Below are positions 20,998 to 28,235 of a stretch of DNA of 31,890 bases, piece by piece. How positions within the stretch are numbered: the first letter of the stretch is position 1; each line of letters opens with the position of its first letter. A program made the position numbers and the translations under genes. The notes under the pieces are model-generated. The model was not told where the DNA came from, made no database searches, and saw nothing but the letters and a program-made list of their open reading frames with translations. Location of the stretch: contig NZ_CALRUC010000043.1 of assembly GCF_943371255.1 (NCBI RefSeq), positions 1 to 31,890 on the forward strand, in the 5' to 3' direction. Source of the stretch: Ferrovibrio terrae_B. Lineage in GTDB: Bacteria > Pseudomonadota > Alphaproteobacteria > Ferrovibrionales > Ferrovibrionaceae.

Positions 20998-22542
20998 ATG
21001 AGCGACATCCTGATCCTGCGCGGCCAGCATCTGCTGACCGATCCGCGCCTGAAAGCCGCCGGCCTGATCGCCGATGGCGCCGTCGCCATCCAGAATGGCA
21101 CGGTGCTGGAAACCGGCGTCTTCCCGGCGCTGGCCGCCAAACATCCCGGCGCCAGGGTGCTGGGCAACGGCAGGCAGCTGCTGCTGCCCGGCCTGGTCGA
21201 TGCCCATAGCCATGGCCGCGGCCTGTCGCCGATCCAGAAGGGCGTGCGCAACGACTTCCTGGAAAACGCGTTGTTCGACTGGGCCTATATGCCGGTGCTG
21301 CCGCCGGAACTGACCGCCGGGGTGTGCGCCTGGCGCCATCTGCGCAGCGGCTGCACGACGCTGCATCATAACGGCTTCGACGATGACGGCGCCGAGGGCG
21401 CGCGCCGTGCCCGCATCGCCATCCGCACCTATCTCGACAGCGGCATTCGCCTTGCGTTCAGTCCCGGCTTCCGCGACGAGAGCAAGCTGGCGATGGGCGG
21501 CGAAGAGTTTCTCGAAACCCTGCCGGCCGGGCTGCGCGACAAGGCCAAGACCCTCGTCGCCTTCGACCGCGATGCGCTGATGGACAGCTATTTCAATCTG
21601 TTCGACGAGCTGCATGCCAGCTTCAACACCGACGACAGCGCCATCCTGCTGGCGCCCTGCTGGGCCCATGGCGCCAGCGAAGCGTTTCTCACCCGCGTGC
21701 GCGACGCCAGCGACAGCCATGGCAACGCGATGATCCACATGCACCTGCTGCAGAGCCCGGTGCAGAAGCAGTGGGGCCTGCGCCGCAACAACAAGCCGAC
21801 CGTGCAGTGGCTGCACGAGCTGGGCCTGATGAACGAGCGCACCGCCTTCGGTCATGCCATCTGGGTGACGGAGGAGGATATCGCACTGATGGGGGCGCAG
21901 GGCGCCACGGTGACGACGCATCCGAGCTGCAACTTCCACATGCGCAACGGCATCACGCCGGTGATGGCGATGCGCGCCGCCGGTGTCAACGTCGCCATGG
22001 GCATGGACGACAAGACCATCAACGACGACGAGGACGCGGTGATGGAGCTGCGCATGATGCACAAGGTGCATCGCCTGAGCACCTTCAACCTGCGCGAACG
22101 CCCGATGGATGCCTATGAGGCGCTGGAAACCGCCACCGTGAACGGGGCGAAAGCCAGCGGCTTCGCTGGCCGTGTCGGCGCGCTGCTGCCCGGCTGGAAG
22201 GGCGATGCCATCCTGGTCGACCTGGAGCGTGTGAACAACGACCCCTGGATCGACCCCGCCTTCGATCCGGTGGAGGCCTTCATCGAACGCGCCATGGGCG
22301 TGGATGTGAACACCGTGGTGGTGGGCGGCAAGGTCTGTGTCGAAGACCACGTGGTGAAGTCCATCGACGTGCCGGCGCTCTCGGAAGAGGTGCGCAAGTT
22401 CTGCGCCAAGGGCCTGACGCCGGAACATCGCGCCCGCGCCGACCTGCTGGCACAGATCAAGCCCTATGTGCAGGACTGGTATGCCGGCTGGGAAACCGGG
22501 CTGGTCGACACGCCCTTCTACGCGGTGAACAGCCGGGTGTAG
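20998..22542 (+). CDS. Amidohydrolase (chlorohydrolase/cytosine-deaminase-like superfamily)
   Basis: A 514-residue metal-dependent amidohydrolase of the subgroup that includes atrazine chlorohydrolase and guanine- or S-adenosylhomocysteine-type deaminases. Metal and catalytic motifs appear in order: DAHSHGRG (H70, H72), MIHMHLLQ, GHAIWVTEEDI, and the aspartate of MGMDDKTINDDED. The final strand region (GDAILVDLERV) and VVVGGKVCVED match the composite beta domain. It hydrolyses an amidine, amide or halogenated ring; the true substrate is unknown. It is preceded by a GGAG site and 105 bp from the OB-fold gene, so it may have its own promoter. It sits beside SDR, P450 and dehalogenase genes, so a catabolic role is likely. 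Confidence 0.92.
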   Translation: MSDILILRGQHLLTDPRLKAAGLIADGAVAIQNGTVLETGVFPALAAKHPGARVLGNGRQLLLPGLVDAHSHGRGLSPIQKGVRNDFLENALFDWAYMPVLPPELTAGVCAWRHLRSGCTTLHHNGFDDDGAEGARRARIAIRTYLDSGIRLAFSPGFRDESKLAMGGEEFLETLPAGLRDKAKTLVAFDRDALMDSYFNLFDELHASFNTDDSAILLAPCWAHGASEAFLTRVRDASDSHGNAMIHMHLLQSPVQKQWGLRRNNKPTVQWLHELGLMNERTAFGHAIWVTEEDIALMGAQGATVTTHPSCNFHMRNGITPVMAMRAAGVNVAMGMDDKTINDDEDAVMELRMMHKVHRLSTFNLRERPMDAYEALETATVNGAKASGFAGRVGALLPGWKGDAILVDLERVNNDPWIDPAFDPVEAFIERAMGVDVNTVVVGGKVCVEDHVVKSIDVPALSEEVRKFCAKGLTPEHRARADLLAQIKPYVQDWYAGWETGLVDTPFYAVNSRV

Positions 22543-22549
22543 GCCCCGC

Positions 22550-23092
22550 TCACCATTCCTGTTTGCGCCGCTGGGCGCCGACCGTGCCCTTCGGGCATTG
22601 CTTGTACATGGCCTTGACCTGTCCGACTTCGGTGCGGCGGATATGCACCAGGTAGTCGGTCCAGGTCTTGAAGCCGTCGACCAGATCCTTCAGCACCACG
22701 CATTCGACCGGCGAAAAATCCACCAGCTGGCGCGAGGCCACGGTTTCGTTGGCGGCGCGTTGCGCGGCATTCGGATCGTTTGGCCAGTTGCGCTTGTAGG
22801 CGCCGGCGCGGATTTCCACCGCATCCTGGAATTTCGCGGCATTGGTGGTGTCGAATGCGGACCAGAGATGAATGATGCTGCCATCCAGCCCGCGCCGGGC
22901 GCAGGCGCGCGCATGGTCGCGGATCACCATGCCAGCACGGATCATGGCCTCGGCTTCCATCTCGATGGAATTCATGCAGATGTCCGGGCGGCGTTCGCGC
23001 CGGCCCGGGCCCAGCTCCTGCGCGAGGGCAGGCAGCGCAATCGCGGCGACCAGCAGGCCAGACAGCAGATTGGGCAGCAGGCGCCGCAGCAT
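22550..23092 (-). CDS. Hypothetical secreted protein
   Basis: This is a 180-residue protein I do not recognise. An N-terminal signal peptide (LLPNLLSGLLVAAIALPALAQE) should direct it to the periplasm. The mature part has four well-spread cysteines (DICMNS, ARACARR, VECVV, KQCPKG), consistent with two disulfides, and no membrane helix. The ATG overlaps the stop of the small gene upstream (TAATG), so the two are probably translated together. It is convergent with the amidohydrolase, only 7 bp away. Confidence 0.6.
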   Translation of the reverse strand: MLRRLLPNLLSGLLVAAIALPALAQELGPGRRERRPDICMNSIEMEAEAMIRAGMVIRDHARACARRGLDGSIIHLWSAFDTTNAAKFQDAVEIRAGAYKRNWPNDPNAAQRAANETVASRQLVDFSPVECVVLKDLVDGFKTWTDYLVHIRRTEVGQVKAMYKQCPKGTVGAQRRKQEW

Positions 23093-23292
23093 TACCGTTT
23101 GTTCGAAATCGCGGCTACGAAGGTGGCGGCGGCATCGGCGGCCATATCGACCTGGGACGAGGCGATATTCGGGGCCTGGTCGAGCGCCTGCCGCACCGCC
23201 TGCGCCTCTTGCGGCGGCAGGCGATTGAGGATCGCTTTGGTGCGTTCTGGCCCTGCCACCCGCAGGAACGCCACCAGCTTGTCCCGGCTCAT
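23092..23292 (-). CDS. Small hypothetical protein (66 aa)
   Basis: A short helical protein. The segment SRDKLVAFLRVAGPERTKAI is followed by LNRLPPQEAQAVRQALDQAP and an alanine-rich C-terminal helix. No signal peptide or membrane segment is visible and I do not recognise it. The ATG at 23292 is preferred over a GTG 36 bp upstream, because the latter lies in a GC-rich palindrome. It overlaps the next gene by one base, which supports both being real and co-expressed. Confidence 0.5.
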   Translation of the reverse strand: MSRDKLVAFLRVAGPERTKAILNRLPPQEAQAVRQALDQAPNIASSQVDMAADAAATFVAAISNKR

Positions 23293-23426
23293 GCTTGCAC
23301 TCGCTCCACGCTCCGGTCCCGGGATCACCCCGGGCCTGCCGGCATTTTAGCCCAGTCCGGCGATAATATCACGGCAGGGTTAAGCCCGGGTTATCCGGGA
23401 TTTACCGCTATCCGCCCTTGACCCAG

Positions 23427-23762
23427 TCAGCCTTTAGCCTTGGGCGCCGCCTTCATCATCGCCAGATAGATCGGCATGACGATGTTGGTGAACTTGTTCT
23501 GTCCGTATTGCAACTCGTCCATCGCCGCCTTGACCATCTGCACGGTCGGGTAATACGGCACGATGACATAACCATGCTTGCGCAGCGCGCCCACCACGGC
23601 ATTGGCCTGCTTGGTGTAGTTCTCGAAGAAATAGCTGCTGTCGGACTCCTTGATCGCCTCGGAGATCACCTCCACCGGCGCGATCGGCTTGATCGCCTGC
23701 GGCCGCCAGTTGTAACCCTCTGGCGGAGCGTTGGGATTGTTGCGATCGTCGGAATCAGCCAT
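23427..23762 (-). CDS. Hypothetical protein (111 aa)
   Basis: This is a soluble protein I do not recognise. A polar, Asn- and Pro-rich N terminus of about 20 residues leads into PIAPVEVISEAIKESDSSYF. Mixed helix and strand follow (NAVVGALRKHGYVIVPYYP), then a C-terminal helix with NIVMPIYLAMMKA. It has no signal peptide. It lies 21 bp downstream of the HPt-like gene on the same strand and is probably in one transcript with it, so a role in the same signalling pathway is possible but unproven. Confidence 0.6.
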   Translation of the reverse strand: MADSDDRNNPNAPPEGYNWRPQAIKPIAPVEVISEAIKESDSSYFFENYTKQANAVVGALRKHGYVIVPYYPTVQMVKAAMDELQYGQNKFTNIVMPIYLAMMKAAPKAKG

Positions 23763-23783
23763 GGCGCTACTGCCCGATCTGCC

Positions 23784-24428
23784 TTAATCGGCCGTCAGGC
23801 GCACGCCATTCGGCCATTCGCGCCCGGTATCCTTCAGCTCCGGCGCTTTGGCCGCCGCCGGCCGCGGCTTGTCCAGCTCGCGCACCGCATGGGCGACCTT
23901 GTGTTCCATCGCCACATCGGAGGGCTGGCGCAGGCGCATCTTCAGATAGGCCTCGCGGAAGGCCTCGGCGACGCGGCGCTCCAGCACGCTGCCCGGGCCG
24001 GTGACGCGGCGACGGATGATGATGCCGAGCGCGTCGATGTTCAGGCCGATGATGGCATGCAGGCGATAGGTCGGATTGGTGAGGCCGTCGCAGAGATTCT
24101 TCAAACTATCGGCATACAGCGTGACCAGCGGATAGCCGAACAGGCTGCCCTGCCCCTTCAGCTCCAGCGCCAGGTCGCGGATCCATTCGTAATAGCGCGC
24201 ACGGCCGATGGAATTGAACGATGCCGAGCCCCACGCCTCTTTCAGCGTGTGCAGCATCTCGCGGGCGGATGCTTCGAATTCGGCCTGGTTCTTCACGATC
24301 ACCTTCTCGATCTTGCCACGCAGATCCGGGCTCAACCGCACGTCATGTCCGCGCGTGAAGTTCACCGCCTTGCGTTTCAGATCGCCCCGGTTGGCTATCA
24401 ACCGACCGGCAGCGTGGGGATCGAACAT
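23784..24428 (-). CDS. HPt-like helical protein lacking the phosphoacceptor histidine
   Basis: A 214-residue protein. The segment IRDLALELKGQGSLFGYPLV and the following YADSLKNLCDGL look like the helical core of an alphaproteobacterial histidine phosphotransfer (HPt) domain, where the usual motif is HxLKGQG. Here the histidine position is Leu88. The continuation LNIDALGIIIRRRVTGPG fits the end of that domain, and a charged C-terminal extension follows. Without histidine it cannot carry a phosphate and may act as a scaffold or decoy. The ATG at 24428, with AGAGG upstream, is preferred over a TTG 39 bp earlier. The HPt assignment is by motif resemblance only. Confidence 0.6.
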   Translation of the reverse strand: MFDPHAAGRLIANRGDLKRKAVNFTRGHDVRLSPDLRGKIEKVIVKNQAEFEASAREMLHTLKEAWGSASFNSIGRARYYEWIRDLALELKGQGSLFGYPLVTLYADSLKNLCDGLTNPTYRLHAIIGLNIDALGIIIRRRVTGPGSVLERRVAEAFREAYLKMRLRQPSDVAMEHKVAHAVRELDKPRPAAAKAPELKDTGREWPNGVRLTAD

Positions 24429-24591
24429 CGCGCGCCTCTCACAGACCGACACCGCTCCGGGCCGCAAAATGGCCGAATCGGACGATCCACCATGAAATCA
24501 TCGTGGCAGGCAAACCGGTTAGCAACAGGGAAAGCGCAGCAAGACTGTCTGCCGGCCGGTGCGACTCCGTCGCAGGGCGACCCGGCGACGT

Positions 24592-24780
24592 TCAGGCGTC
24601 GCGCCGGATGACCCGCAGGCGGTGATTGCAGATGTCGATCTTGTCGGCCATGCGGGCACGCCAGATCCTGTCGGCTTCCTGCTCGGTGGGAAACGGGCCG
24701 TAGCGCTCCTCGGTTCCGGAGATCGGAGCCGGGTCAGCCAGATCCTTGAAAATGCCGCCTTCGACGTAAAACTGGGTCAT
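24592..24780 (-). CDS. DUF4170 family protein
   Basis: A 62-residue cytoplasmic protein of the small alphaproteobacterial family DUF4170. The start TQFYVEGGIFKDLADP, the middle EERYGPFPTEQEADRIWRAR and the end DICNHRLRVI follow the family pattern of a compact alpha/beta fold. Its function is unknown. A purine-rich AGGATGAAGGATC lies just before the ATG. The gap of about 160 bp to the HPt-like gene downstream holds a small hairpin at 24487-24506 but no recognisable gene. Confidence 0.8.
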   Translation of the reverse strand: MTQFYVEGGIFKDLADPAPISGTEERYGPFPTEQEADRIWRARMADKIDICNHRLRVIRRDA

Positions 24781-24878
24781 GATCCTTCATCCTCCGGGCT
24801 AGCACCGGAATGGGCACATTATCCCGCAACTGCGAAGGAATTTGTAGCCCCTTAAAGGTTGTAAGTTGGTAACCGCCG

Positions 24879-25433
24879 CTACGGTTTCGGCGGAAGTTCG
24901 CTGTCCAGCGTCATCCGGACGGCCGCGACCACACCAGCCCAGTCACCGGGTGTGGTCTGCCGGAAACAGCGCATCGAGGGGTAGAACGGGCTGTCGGCCC
25001 GCTCCAGCTGCCAGTACCACAGCAGGCCGAAGCCCGGCGCCGGCAGCAGCAGCCAGGTCGGCAGCCCCAGCGCCCCGGCCAGATGGGCCGCCGTGTTGCT
25101 GGTGGTGATGACCAGGTCCAGCGCGGCGTATTGTGCGGCCGTGGCATCCAGGTCGCGCAGCGGGTCGATGGCGGGATCGTGCCACAGCAGGTCGCCGGCC
25201 TCCGCCCGCTCCGGCGCGGTCTCGCCATATTGCAGGTCGACCCAGAACAGGTCCGGCCGGGCCCGCAGCAACGGAGCGAGATCGGTGAGCGCCAGCGATT
25301 TCTGCGCGCCATACACGGCATTGCTGCTGCGCCAGGACAGGCCGATGCAGGGCCGTCCGCCAGCGCGGGCCGCCAGCCGGTCGCGATAGGCGACCGTGGC
25401 ATCGGCATCGGCCTGCAGGACTCCGGAGATCAT
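24879..25433 (-). pseudogene. C-terminal glycosyltransferase half of a TPR-glycosyltransferase, detached
   Basis: The 184 residues match only the second half of TPR-containing family-9-like glycosyltransferases. They start at a region equivalent to GYLQADxxxxxxYRxRL and go on to IGLSWRSSNAVYG, ALDLVITTSNTAAHLAGALG, PTWLLLPAPG and DSPFYPSMRCFRQ, the nucleotide-sugar-binding segments. The N-terminal half lies on the opposite strand starting about 40 bp away. There is no ribosome-binding site before the ATG, and an in-frame TAA stands three codons upstream, so this start looks accidental. Probably non-functional, unless a free GT domain is made. Confidence 0.75.
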
Positions 25434-25470
25434 TGCGGCAGCTTACGGGCCAGACCATGCTGGCGCCAGC

Positions 25471-26478
25471 ATGACTTCGAATCACTCCTCCCCGCTGCCC
25501 CGCCTGATGCAGGCCGGCATGACGGCACTGCAGGCTGGCGACCTGGATGCCGCACTGCTGCGCTTTGGCGAGGCGCGTCGCATCGCGCCGACGGATGTTG
25601 CACTGCTGCGTTCGCTGGCAGCGCTGTACCAGCATGCCGCGCGCTGGGGCGAGCTGTGGTCGGTGGCCGAGACCGGACTGGCCCTGCATCCCGATGATGC
25701 CGGCTTCAGCATCGCACGCATTGCAGCGCTGGGGGGCGCCGGCTGCACCGCCGCGGCCCTGACCCTGGCGCAGGCGCAGAGCCGCATGACACCCGACGAT
25801 CCGCAGCTGGCGCAGCATCACGGCACCCTGCTGCTGCAGACTGGCGATGCGGCCACCGCCCTGCAGATCGGCAAGGCGGCGCTGGCCCGTCACCCCGACA
25901 TGCCGGCCCTGCTGGGCATGGCGGCCGAAGCGGCGTTCCGGCTGGGCGATCATGCATCGGCGCGCGGCTGGCTGGATCATGCCGTGACGCTGGAACCGCA
26001 GAACCGCACATTGCGCCTGGCGCGCGCCACCATGCTGCTGAGCCTGGGCGACTGGGCGCCGGGCCTGGCCGATTACGAATACCGCCTGCTGCCGGATGCG
26101 ACGCGCGAGATTGTGCGCCGCGACCTGCATATTCCGCGCTGGCAGGGCGAAGACCTGGGACAGCGCGGCCTGCTGGTCGTCGCCGAGCAGGGTGTGGGCG
26201 ACCAGATGCGTTTCCTGCGCGACATCCTCGCGCTGCAGCCGTTCTGTGGCCGCATGATCGTGGAATGCGCCGCACGGCTGGTGCCGCTGCTGCGCCGCAG
26301 CCTGCCCGAGGGCATCGCCGTGGTGGCCGCCGAGGAACAGCGCGACGGCCGCCGCCATGTTTTCGACTACGGCTGGCTCGCCAGCCAGAGCCACGCCATG
26401 GGTGGTGCGGATTTCTATATCGAGATGGGCAGCATCATGCTGCGGCTGTTCGAACGCGGTGTCACGCCCGGGCACTGA
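25471..26478 (+). pseudogene. N-terminal TPR half of a TPR-glycosyltransferase, truncated
   Basis: The 335 residues start with tetratricopeptide-like repeats (about residues 10-210; GDLDAALLRFGEARRIAPTD, GDAATALQIGKAALARHPD, GDHASARGWLDHAVTLEPQ). They continue into the first part of the glycosyltransferase domain: IPRWQGEDLGQRGLLVVAEQ, GVGDQMRFLRDIL, CAARLVPLLRR and DFYIEMGSIML. The protein then ends abruptly at FERGVTPGH just where homologues go on to the nucleotide-sugar-binding half. That missing half is encoded on the other strand immediately to the left. The TPR part may still be expressed and fold, so a shortened but functional protein cannot be excluded. No good ribosome-binding site precedes the ATG. 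Confidence 0.75.
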
Positions 26479-26539
26479 CCCTTGCCGGCAGCGCAGGACG
26501 GCCTAGCTCTCCCCTCCTCAACTCTGTCGCGGGTCTGCC

Positions 26540-27079
26540 ATGTCGCGTTACCGTCTTGCCGCCTGCCTGCTCATGCTGGGCGCCCTGCTCTCGGGCTGCG
26601 CCACGCAACGGCCCGATCCAGCCGGGCAACAGGCCTATGGCGCCTTCCAGCTTGAGCCATATTTCACCGGCCAGGTGAAAGCCTGGGGCCTGTTCGAACC
26701 GCGCTTCGGCGGCAGCATCCGGCAATTCACCGTCGACATCCTCGGCCGCCGCGACGGCGCCACGCTGGTGCTGGAGGAGGATTTCAAATTCAGCGACGGC
26801 GAGACCCAGCGCCGGGTCTGGCGCATCCAGCCCGACGGGGCTGGCGGCTATGGCGGGCAGGCCGATGACGTATACGGAACCGCCCGCGGCCGGGTGGCCG
26901 GCAATGCCCTGCAATGGGCCTATGACCTGCGCCTGAAAACCGATGACGGCGGCCTGGATGTGGCCTTTGACGACTGGCTGTACCGGTTTGACGACGAGGT
27001 GGTGCTGAACCGCGCCATCGTGCGGAAATGGGGCCTTCCGGTGGGCAGCATAACCTTGGCTTTCCGCAAAATACGCTAG
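26540..27079 (+). CDS. DUF3833 lipoprotein
   Basis: A 179-residue predicted outer- or inner-membrane lipoprotein. The signal peptide ends in the lipobox LLSGC with Cys20 as the acylated residue. The mature part shows the DUF3833 pattern: FQLEPYFTGQVKAWGLFEPR, RQFTVDILG, LEEDFKFSDGETQRRVWRI, FDDWLYRF and NRAIVRKWGLPVGSITLAF. The fold is probably a lipocalin-like beta barrel. The function is unknown. It lies between the truncated glycosyltransferase piece and tRNA-Lys. A short GC-rich dyad (CCCGT/ACGGG) follows its stop at about 27085 and could be a weak terminator. Confidence 0.88.
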   Translation: MSRYRLAACLLMLGALLSGCATQRPDPAGQQAYGAFQLEPYFTGQVKAWGLFEPRFGGSIRQFTVDILGRRDGATLVLEEDFKFSDGETQRRVWRIQPDGAGGYGGQADDVYGTARGRVAGNALQWAYDLRLKTDDGGLDVAFDDWLYRFDDEVVLNRAIVRKWGLPVGSITLAFRKIR

Positions 27080-27174
27080 GCCCGCCCGTTGGTTGACGGG
27101 GGCCGGCCGACGACCTATGGTCGCCGCGCTTTTCGGCCCCTGCCGCGTTTCGGGGCGGCCGGAAAAGGCTTCGT

Positions 27175-27250
27175 GAGCCCGTAGCTCAGCTGGTAGAGCA
27201 AGCGACTTTTAATCGAGAGGTCCCGGGTTCGAATCCCGGCGGGCTCACCA
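27175..27250 (+). tRNA. tRNA-Lys (anticodon TTT)
   Basis: A 76-nt tRNA. The acceptor GAGCCCG pairs with CGGGCTC, followed by A and an encoded CCA. The D arm is GCTC...GAGC, the anticodon loop is CTTTTAA (anticodon TTT), and the T arm CCGGGTTCGAATCCCGG is perfect. The anticodon stem is unusual: AGCGA opposite TCGAG gives three normal pairs next to the loop, but G28-A42 and A27-G43 mismatches above them. The rest of the molecule looks functional. Confidence 0.93.
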
Positions 27251-27327
27251 ACCTCTCCCTTCAGTGATCGATAAATCACAGCGCCAGGCTATTCCGCAGT
27301 ATATGCTGCGGGAAACCGGAGGATTTT

Positions 27328-27816
27328 GTGAACCGGCAGATTGTCGAAAGCAGGTTCCGCCTCGACGCCGACCTGCATTTCATCCGCCCTGAACTGGCGC
27401 ATCTGGCTGCCCTCTGGGACGAGGCGCGTGCCGGCCGGGTGGCGCCTGACCGGGCCGATTTCTCGCCCTTCGTGCTGCGCCCCTACCTGCCCCGGGTGCT
27501 GATCTACGAGATCGTGCGCACCGAAACGACGCGCCGCTTCCGCATCCGGCTCTACGGCACGCTGATCAGCCAGTATTCTGGCCGCGACCCGACCGGCCGC
27601 TTCGTCGACGAGATCATGAGTGAACAGGCCTATGCCGACTTCAATGCCGGCCTGTCCTATGCCACCGACCAGAAACGGCCGCTGCGCGCCGCCGGCAGCT
27701 ATTATTTCGTCGACCGCAGCTTCGTGCAGTTTGAATCGGTCACCCTGCCGCTCACCGTCGGCGGCAACGAGATCGACCAGCTGCTCAACATCACCTATTA
27801 CGACGACGAGGCATGA
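27328..27816 (+). CDS. PAS-domain protein (PAS_5 type)
   Basis: A 162-residue protein that is nearly all one PAS_5-like domain, a small alphaproteobacterial group. Marks are LAALWDEARAGRVAPDRADF, PFVLRPYLPRVLIYEI, RFRIRLYGTLISQYSGRDPT and the closing strand VQFESVTLPLTVGG. Such stand-alone PAS proteins are soluble and of unknown ligand. The start is GTG, strongly supported by CGGAGG six bases upstream. Its stop overlaps the next gene by four bases (ATGA), so the two are co-translated. It lies 77 bp downstream of tRNA-Lys. Confidence 0.85.
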   Translation: MNRQIVESRFRLDADLHFIRPELAHLAALWDEARAGRVAPDRADFSPFVLRPYLPRVLIYEIVRTETTRRFRIRLYGTLISQYSGRDPTGRFVDEIMSEQAYADFNAGLSYATDQKRPLRAAGSYYFVDRSFVQFESVTLPLTVGGNEIDQLLNITYYDDEA

Positions 27817-28115
27817 CCATGGCCGATAACGAAGCCCGGCAGACGCGCGATGCGCAACTCACCCGTGCCCTGCGCCGCTGGGAAGGCGAAGGCGGCGCAA
27901 CCCACCACCAGGCGCTCGAAGTCTCGGAAAGCAATGTGCTGAAATGCCTCGGCGCCGCCGTGGTGATGAGCTGGAACGAGCTGCCGCAACCGGTCCAGCG
28001 CCGGCTGTTCCTGCAGGCGCTCAGCATGAACGATACGCATGACCCGAGCGAGCTGAAGACGCAGATCGGCCGTTTCCTGCATCTGCACAAGGACGACGAG
28101 TCCTACCGGCTGTAG
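27813..28115 (+). CDS. Hypothetical protein (100 aa)
   Basis: This is a 100-residue soluble protein I do not recognise. It is rich in Arg and Glu near the N terminus (RQTRDAQLTRALRRWEGEGG) and ends in PSELKTQIGRFLHLHKDDES. Predicted mainly helical, it has no signal peptide or membrane helix. The start overlaps the PAS gene by four bases, so the two are probably partners in one transcript. A second ATG two codons later is possible. Confidence that it is a real gene comes from the coupling. Confidence 0.65.
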   Translation: MTMADNEARQTRDAQLTRALRRWEGEGGATHHQALEVSESNVLKCLGAAVVMSWNELPQPVQRRLFLQALSMNDTHDPSELKTQIGRFLHLHKDDESYRL

Positions 28116-28133
28116 CCGCGCAGCATCCCGGTT

Positions 28134-28235
28134 TCACCAGGATTGCACCAGGCGGAAGAGCAGATGCGCCAGGCCATAGGCGATGGCGGCAAACACCGCC
28201 GCGATGCCGAAGACCTTCAGATGGCGCAGCAGCAT
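28134..28235 (-). CDS. Very small membrane protein following tgt (33 aa)
   Basis: The ATG (28235-28233) comes directly after the tgt stop codon (28238-28236) with no gap. The peptide MLLRHLKVFGIAAVFAAIAY continues GLAHLLFRLVQSW and stops. It has a single hydrophobic helix with basic residues before it, as in many small inner-membrane proteins. I do not recognise it. Expression would rely on read-through reinitiation after tgt. No independent evidence of conservation is available, so it is a tentative gene. Confidence 0.4.
   Translation of the reverse strand: MLLRHLKVFGIAAVFAAIAYGLAHLLFRLVQSW

Noticed and set aside
19951..22428. A long minus-strand open frame opposite the SDR, OB-fold and amidohydrolase genes
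   Set aside because: The opposite strand carries recognisable proteins; this frame is histidine-rich shadow with no family features.
24487..24590. Resemblance to a cobalamin riboswitch (AACAGGGAA, then GGTGCGACTCC at 24558-24568)
   Set aside because: The elements are in the wrong order and spacing, the B12 box is not seen, and the plus-strand direction leads to no gene start. Only a small hairpin at 24487-24506 remains.
24943..26475. A minus-strand open frame crossing both glycosyltransferase pieces, at first sight a fused protein
   Set aside because: It is not in the frame of the glycosyltransferase half and shows none of its motifs; it is the shadow of the TPR gene.
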